Of a stretch of 64,000 nt of DNA, positions 58,249-64,000 are shown piece after piece. The notes under the pieces are model-generated. The model had not been told where the DNA came from and searched no databases. It was given only the letters and a program-made list of their open reading frames with translations. Each line of letters begins with the position of its first letter. The stretch's first letter is position 1. Source of the DNA: Cellulomonas persica (GTDB lineage Bacteria > Actinomycetota > Actinomycetes > Actinomycetales > Cellulomonadaceae); contig NZ_BJUA01000002.1 of the NCBI RefSeq assembly GCF_007989825.1, positions 1 through 64,000 of the forward strand. The letters are read 5' to 3'. The position numbers were made by a program, and so were the translations under genes.

Positions 58249-58992
58249 GTGCGCGCACAGCGGTCGACGCGCGTCACCACGATCGTCGCTTAGCTCGTCG
58301 TCGGTGGCCTGTTCGCAACCGGCCTGGCCGGGGCGCCGGCGATGGCTGGCACGGACCCGTCCGACGCGCCGCCGAGTCCACACCGACTCCGACGGCGACG
58401 GCCGATCCATCTGCGCCCGACGCGCCCGCCCGGAGCGTCACGCCGGTGTCTCCGGCCTCGGACGAGCCCGGTCCGACGTCCGCGGCGACCCTGTCTCCGG
58501 ACGTGGAGACGACCGCGCCGGTCCGCACGTCGTCGCCGTCGCCATCGGCCGCTCCGAACCCCGCGCCGACTCCGTCGCCGACGGCCACACCACGTCCGGC
58601 GGCGCCCTCGCCAGGCCCGGAGGTCAGGCCCCGGCACTCAGTCGTTCGCTCGACACGCAGTCGAGCGAGCAGGTGCTCGTCACGCTCCCGCGCCTGGACC
58701 TCACGAGCCGGACCGACCTCATGCCGCTGCTCACCGAGCTCGTGTCGCCGACGTCTCGCTGAGCGGCATCGCCGACACGCCCGTGGACCTCATGCAGGCC
58801 GCGCAGCAGGCCGTCCTGCGGGTCGACGAGGCGGGCACGCGTGCGGCGGCGGTCACCGAGGTGATGGCGGGCGAGGCTGCTCCGGTGGCGACGCGTGAGG
58901 TCAGGTTCGACCGTCCCTTCCTGCTCGTCGTGCGGGACGTGACGACCGGCTGGCCGCTGTTCCTGGCGTCCGTCGCGGACCCCACGCTCTGA
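58249..58992 (+). pseudogene. Secreted serpin remnant
   Basis: The GTG at 58249, with GGGAG 8 nt upstream, starts a signal peptide in frame 1 interrupted by TAG at 58291. Frame 0 then gives a Pro/Thr/Ser linker (AESTPTPTATADPSAPDAPA and on, from about 58370). Frame 2 near 58665 gives QVLVTLPRLDLTSRTDLMPL, and frame 1 again from about 58745 gives LSGIADTPVDLMQAAQQAVL, GTRAAAVTEV and FDRPFLLVVRDVTTGWPLFL. The last parts match the serpin C-terminus, including the hinge (AAAVT). The roughly 300-residue N-terminal serpin core is missing. Confidence 0.8.
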
Positions 58993-59011
58993 CGCCGACC
59001 GTGTCCGGGCA

Positions 59012-59057
59012 TGACGAAGGCCCCTGCCCGCCGGGGAGAGCGGGAGGGGCCTTGTCA
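59012..59057. terminator. Bidirectional terminator
   Basis: TGAC..AAGGCCCCT faces AGGGGCCTT..GTCA, with an inner GCCCGC/GCGGG extension; a strong stem of about 18 bp between the serpin remnant and the convergent membrane-protein gene. Confidence 0.75.
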
Positions 59058-59071
59058 GCTCAGAGGTCGGC

Positions 59072-59548
59072 TCAGACGGCCGAGGAGGCGAGCTCGGGCT
59101 TCGCGGGAGCCGCGTCGTCGGCCGGCGCGAGCTTGCGGATCGCGACACCGGTGATGGCGAGGACGACACCCAGGCCCATGACCAGCAGCGCGACACCGAA
59201 GGCGACGACCGAGGTGAAGAGCGAGGCCCGCAGGAAGGAGCCGTTCATCGCGACGGCGCGCAGCGGGTCCTCCTTGTCGAGCTCGGCGTAGGTCTTGCCA
59301 CCGGTCGCGTCGAGCGCGTGGTGCTTGATGATGTCGGCCTGTGCGAACGCCTCCCACGGCGTGTCGACAGCGCCGCCCGCGAACGCCGCGGCGTCGTCGG
59401 AGACGGTGATGTTCTCGGCCTTGAGGTTCACCGAGACGGCCGTCCAGGTCGTGGCGCCGGCGACGAAGAAGACCGCGCCGAAGATGATGATGATGAGGCC
59501 CAGGAGGCGGGGCAGCTTGGTGGTGGAAGAAGAAGTCGGCGTCGACAT
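59072..59548 (-). CDS. Small two-helix membrane protein
   Basis: A 158-residue protein with a helix near residues 15-40 (LLGLIIIIFGAVFFVAGATTW), an extracytoplasmic loop of about 75 residues, and a second helix near 115-140. Similar actinobacterial proteins are often mislabelled aromatic ring-opening dioxygenase LigA; nothing here supports that activity. ATG 59548 has AAGGA upstream. Function unknown. Confidence 0.85.
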   Translation of the reverse strand: MSTPTSSSTTKLPRLLGLIIIIFGAVFFVAGATTWTAVSVNLKAENITVSDDAAAFAGGAVDTPWEAFAQADIIKHHALDATGGKTYAELDKEDPLRAVAMNGSFLRASLFTSVVAFGVALLVMGLGVVLAITGVAIRKLAPADDAAPAKPELASSAV

Positions 59549-59708
59549 CGTGAGTCCTTGTCTGATCCCTCGGGTAGGGGCTCCGGCCCCGGCGAACCGG
59601 TCCGGCCCGCTGCACTGATCGTTCACCCACGAAGACCCGTGCACCTGGGACCAACGGTCCATGTGCCTGCGGTCACATGTGCACGTGCATACATCGCGTC
59701 TTCGCAGG
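59549..59708. other. Intergenic region between membrane protein and APH-like genes
   Basis: About 160 bp containing GGACC-N3-GGTCC and TGCACGTGCA short palindromes, and probably the promoter of the minus-strand membrane protein gene. I see no gene or convincing promoter pair. Confidence 0.4.
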
Positions 59709-60611
59709 TCAGCGCGATGCTACCGCGTCTGCGGCGTGCAGCCCGACAGCGGCCATGAGGGGGTACTCGACCGGGTGGGCGAGGAAGACCGGTACGAGAC
59801 CGGCTGCCCACGCACGTGCGCGTCGCCACGTCGCGTCGTCCCATCCGCGCGCCGCGACGCTGCGGGCGACGAACGCGTCGCGCCCGTCGGCGTCGAACGT
59901 CAGCCACGCGGTCGCGAGGTCGCTCGCGGGGTCGCCGTGGCCGAGGTCCCCGAAGTCCAGGACCGCGGTGAGACGCCCGTCGTCGCTCAGGAGGTTGCCC
60001 GGGTGAGGGTCGCCGTGCACCCACACCGCGGGTTCGCGCCACGGGGGAGCGGCCAGGCCGTCGTGCCAGGCGTCGAGCAGCGCGTCCCGGTGCGGCAGGT
60101 CGGGGGCCGTCTCGAGCCGCGTCGCGACGACCTGCGCCCGCTCGACGAGCGGGACGCCGCGGTACGGGTTGCGCGGTGCGTCGGCGGGGGCCGCGACGTG
60201 CAGGGCGGCGAGCGCGTCCGCGAGCTGCGTGGCCCATGCGGTGCGGTCGGCCACGGGCGTCGCCGCCACGACGGTCCCCGGCAGCCACGGCACGACGCTC
60301 CAGGGCCACGGGTAGAGCGGCGACGGGACGCCGGTCCGGACCGGGACGGGCGTCGGGACCGGCACGTGCGCACCGATGAGCGGCAGCCAGCGGTGCTCGT
60401 TCGCGACGAGCGGTGCGCTGACCGCGCGCACCGGCAGCCGCACCGCGAGGTCGTCACCGAGCCGCCACGTGATGTTGTCCCAGCCGTGCACGCGTGAGTG
60501 CAGGGGCAGGTCGGCGAGGTCGGCGTGCTGCTCGGCGAGCAGGGCGTGCACGAGGTCGGTGTCGACGTCGATCTCGATGAGCGGGTGCACGGGCGCGGCC
60601 GGCCGGCTCAC
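59709..60611 (-). CDS. Aminoglycoside phosphotransferase-family protein
   Basis: A 300-residue kinase-like protein. The APH catalytic motif is VWVHGDPHPGNLLSDDGRLT, followed by AVLDFGDLGHGDPASDLATA, matching the HxDxxxxN and DxD motifs of the family. An N-terminal HSRVHGWDNITWRLGDDLAV fits the nucleotide site. It probably phosphorylates a small molecule; resistance is not implied. GTG 60611 overlaps the NUDIX stop by 4 bp. It is the last gene of a four-gene operon. Confidence 0.87.
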   Translation of the reverse strand: MSRPAAPVHPLIEIDVDTDLVHALLAEQHADLADLPLHSRVHGWDNITWRLGDDLAVRLPVRAVSAPLVANEHRWLPLIGAHVPVPTPVPVRTGVPSPLYPWPWSVVPWLPGTVVAATPVADRTAWATQLADALAALHVAAPADAPRNPYRGVPLVERAQVVATRLETAPDLPHRDALLDAWHDGLAAPPWREPAVWVHGDPHPGNLLSDDGRLTAVLDFGDLGHGDPASDLATAWLTFDADGRDAFVARSVAARGWDDATWRRARAWAAGLVPVFLAHPVEYPLMAAVGLHAADAVASR

Positions 60612-61329
60612 GGCTCGAACCGCCGCAGCTCGAACGTCCGGCTCCGCTCCCACGGCACGGTCCAGCCCAGCGCGTCGAAGATCCCGTCGAGCACGAGGGC
60701 GGTGAAGCCCCAGACCAGGACGTCGTCTCCGACGAGGAACGCCGGCGTCCGCAGCCGCCCGCGCACCCCGGCGTGCTCGACGAACCCGCGGCGGGCCGGG
60801 TCGAGCAGCTCGGCGACGGGGGTGCGGAACACGTCCACGGCCTCGTCGTGGTCGACCGCGGCGACGCGCGACGGGCGGGTCCACCACGCGAGGACGGGCG
60901 TGACGAGGTTGTTGCTCACGGGCAGCGGGACGTCGGCGAGCGTGCCGAGCACCTCGACGCCGGACGGGTCGAGGCCGGTCTCCTCGACGGCCTCGCGCAG
61001 CGCGGCCTCGCGCGGGCCGGCATCCTGCGGGTCGATCCCGCCGCCAGGGAACGCGACCTGGCCCGGGTGGTGGCCGAGCGTCGCGGCGCGGCGCTGCAGC
61101 AGCACGTCGAGATCGGCCGGCACCCGGGAAACGCCTCGCGCGTGCGCGGGCAGTGCGTCGAGCACGCCGAACAGTACGAGCACCGCGGCGCGGCGTGCGT
61201 TCGACGGGTCGCGCAGCGCTCGGCCCGCGTCGAAGCGCCACGGGACCCCCCGGCCGACGAGCGCGCGCAGGCTGTCACGCGCGTCGGCCTCGCCGCGGTC
61301 GTCGAGGTCGCCGGGTCGGTCGGACGCGC

Positions 61330-61333
<4 letters not shown>
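60608..61333 (-). CDS. NUDIX hydrolase, CoA pyrophosphatase type
   Basis: A 241-residue NUDIX protein. The box is GGGIDPQDAGPREAALREAV followed by EETGLD, and the preceding FPGGG and RAAVLVLFGVLDALP fit the CoA-diphosphatase (NudL) group, which hydrolyses CoA or dephospho-CoA derivatives. Both ends overlap neighbours by 4 bp (GTGA). Confidence 0.9.
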
Positions 61334-63563
<2,230 letters not shown>

Positions 63564-64000
63564 TCACAGCCCGAGGTCGACGAGCCAGTCGAACGCGACG
63601 GGCAGCGCGTGCAGCACCGAGACGTGGCCGTCGTGAGGCCGTTCCCAGAGCTGGGCGTCGGGCAGCAGCTCGAGCAGGCGGCGGCTGTGGCTCGCGGGGA
63701 CGACCCGGTCGCGCCCGCCGTGCACGAGCAGGACCGGCACGCGCACGTCGGCGGGGGAGAAGCCCCACGGCTGGGCGTACGCGACGTCGTCGTCGACGAC
63801 GCCGTCCGGCCAGGCCGCCCCCGCGGGACCGGCGTCCGCTCCCAGGGCGGCCCAGGCCGCCTCGAGCGCGGCGAGGTCCGCGTCGACGAACCACTCCACG
63901 TCGTCGTCCTCGACCACCGCGGCGCGAGCGGCGCGCCCGGCCCCTGCGGCCCGCAGCGCGGCGTCCGAGGCCATGCCCGCGGCCCAGTCGAACCCGTCGA
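63564..64000 (-). CDS. Alpha/beta hydrolase (partial, 5 prime end beyond window)
   Basis: The frame is open to the window edge, so only the last 145 codons are seen. The C-terminal half has VLLVHGGRDRVVPASHSRRL with the catalytic Asp and RPHDGHVSVLHALP with the catalytic His. A cap-region acidic insert (VVEDDDVEWFVDAD) lies before it. No substrate can be assigned. Confidence 0.85.
   Translation of the reverse strand, partial: DGFDWAAGMASDAALRAAGAGRAARAAVVEDDDVEWFVDADLAALEAAWAALGADAGPAGAAWPDGVVDDDVAYAQPWGFSPADVRVPVLLVHGGRDRVVPASHSRRLLELLPDAQLWERPHDGHVSVLHALPVAFDWLVDLGL

Noticed and set aside
59072..59548. LigA aromatic ring-opening dioxygenase label
   Set aside because: The product is a small two-helix membrane protein without metal-binding or dioxygenase motifs.

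Overview
The window is a high-GC (roughly 70 to 75 percent) actinobacterial chromosome segment. Codon usage, a cytochrome bcc cluster with diheme QcrC, SepH, DUF3710/DUF4193/DUF3093/DUF3159 proteins, an HrdB-type sigma factor and many leaderless promoters point to Actinomycetia. The gene set (PPi-type phosphofructokinase, topoisomerase IV genes, no mycolate genes) fits Micrococcales, probably Cellulomonadaceae; that family-level placement is inference. About 55 protein genes are supported. I found no rRNA or tRNA gene, CRISPR array, insertion sequence or prophage.

Layout. 1-4300 (minus): respiratory operon ctaE-qcrC-qcrA-qcrB. 4518-5983 (plus): receiver-domain protein and trpD. 5984-6220: tandem 93-bp hairpin repeats. 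6201-13397: RAM-domain regulator, DEDD exonuclease/GIY-YIG protein, NYN protein, small Cys-rich protein, acyl-CoA ligase, ROK glucokinase. 13472-17623: membrane protein, PlsC, and a translationally coupled pfp-aroG pair. 17727-22812: PASTA Ser/Thr kinase, LysM/SLT cell-wall protein, Rv2175c-like DNA-binding protein, polyprenyl synthase. This half follows the gene neighbourhood of M. tuberculosis Rv2173-Rv2196.

22822-41057: lipoprotein, DUF4192, universal stress protein, the principal sigma factor with a SigR/SigH-like promoter element, DUF7455, topoisomerase IV (parE, parC), GNAT proteins including a type II Pat-like acetyltransferase, a phosphodiesterase, a thymidine-kinase-fold protein and SepH. 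41173-51193: TRIC channel, inositol monophosphatase, DUF4193, DUF3093, dut, DUF3710, OB-fold, DUF3159, two TrkA/RCK proteins, a KimA-like APC permease and a TrmA-type methyltransferase. Most of this block parallels Rv2689c-Rv2703.

51314-54443: small hydrophilic protein and aconitase, with an 18-bp palindrome over its promoter region. 54644-58992 is the only clearly accessory stretch: a 1.16-kilo-residue secreted repeat protein, followed by the decayed remnant of a secreted serpin. 59072-64000 (minus): small membrane protein, a four-gene operon guaB1 - glutamine amidotransferase - NUDIX - aminoglycoside-phosphotransferase-like gene joined by 4-bp overlaps, and a partial alpha/beta hydrolase cut by the window end.

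The window is mainly core metabolism and cell biology: respiration, glycolysis to shikimate, replication topology, transcription, envelope signalling and potassium control. The most unusual items are the hairpin repeat array, the 9-bp repeat leader of the LysM gene, the SigR-like element before sigA, the aconitase operator, and the secreted repeat protein/serpin islet.
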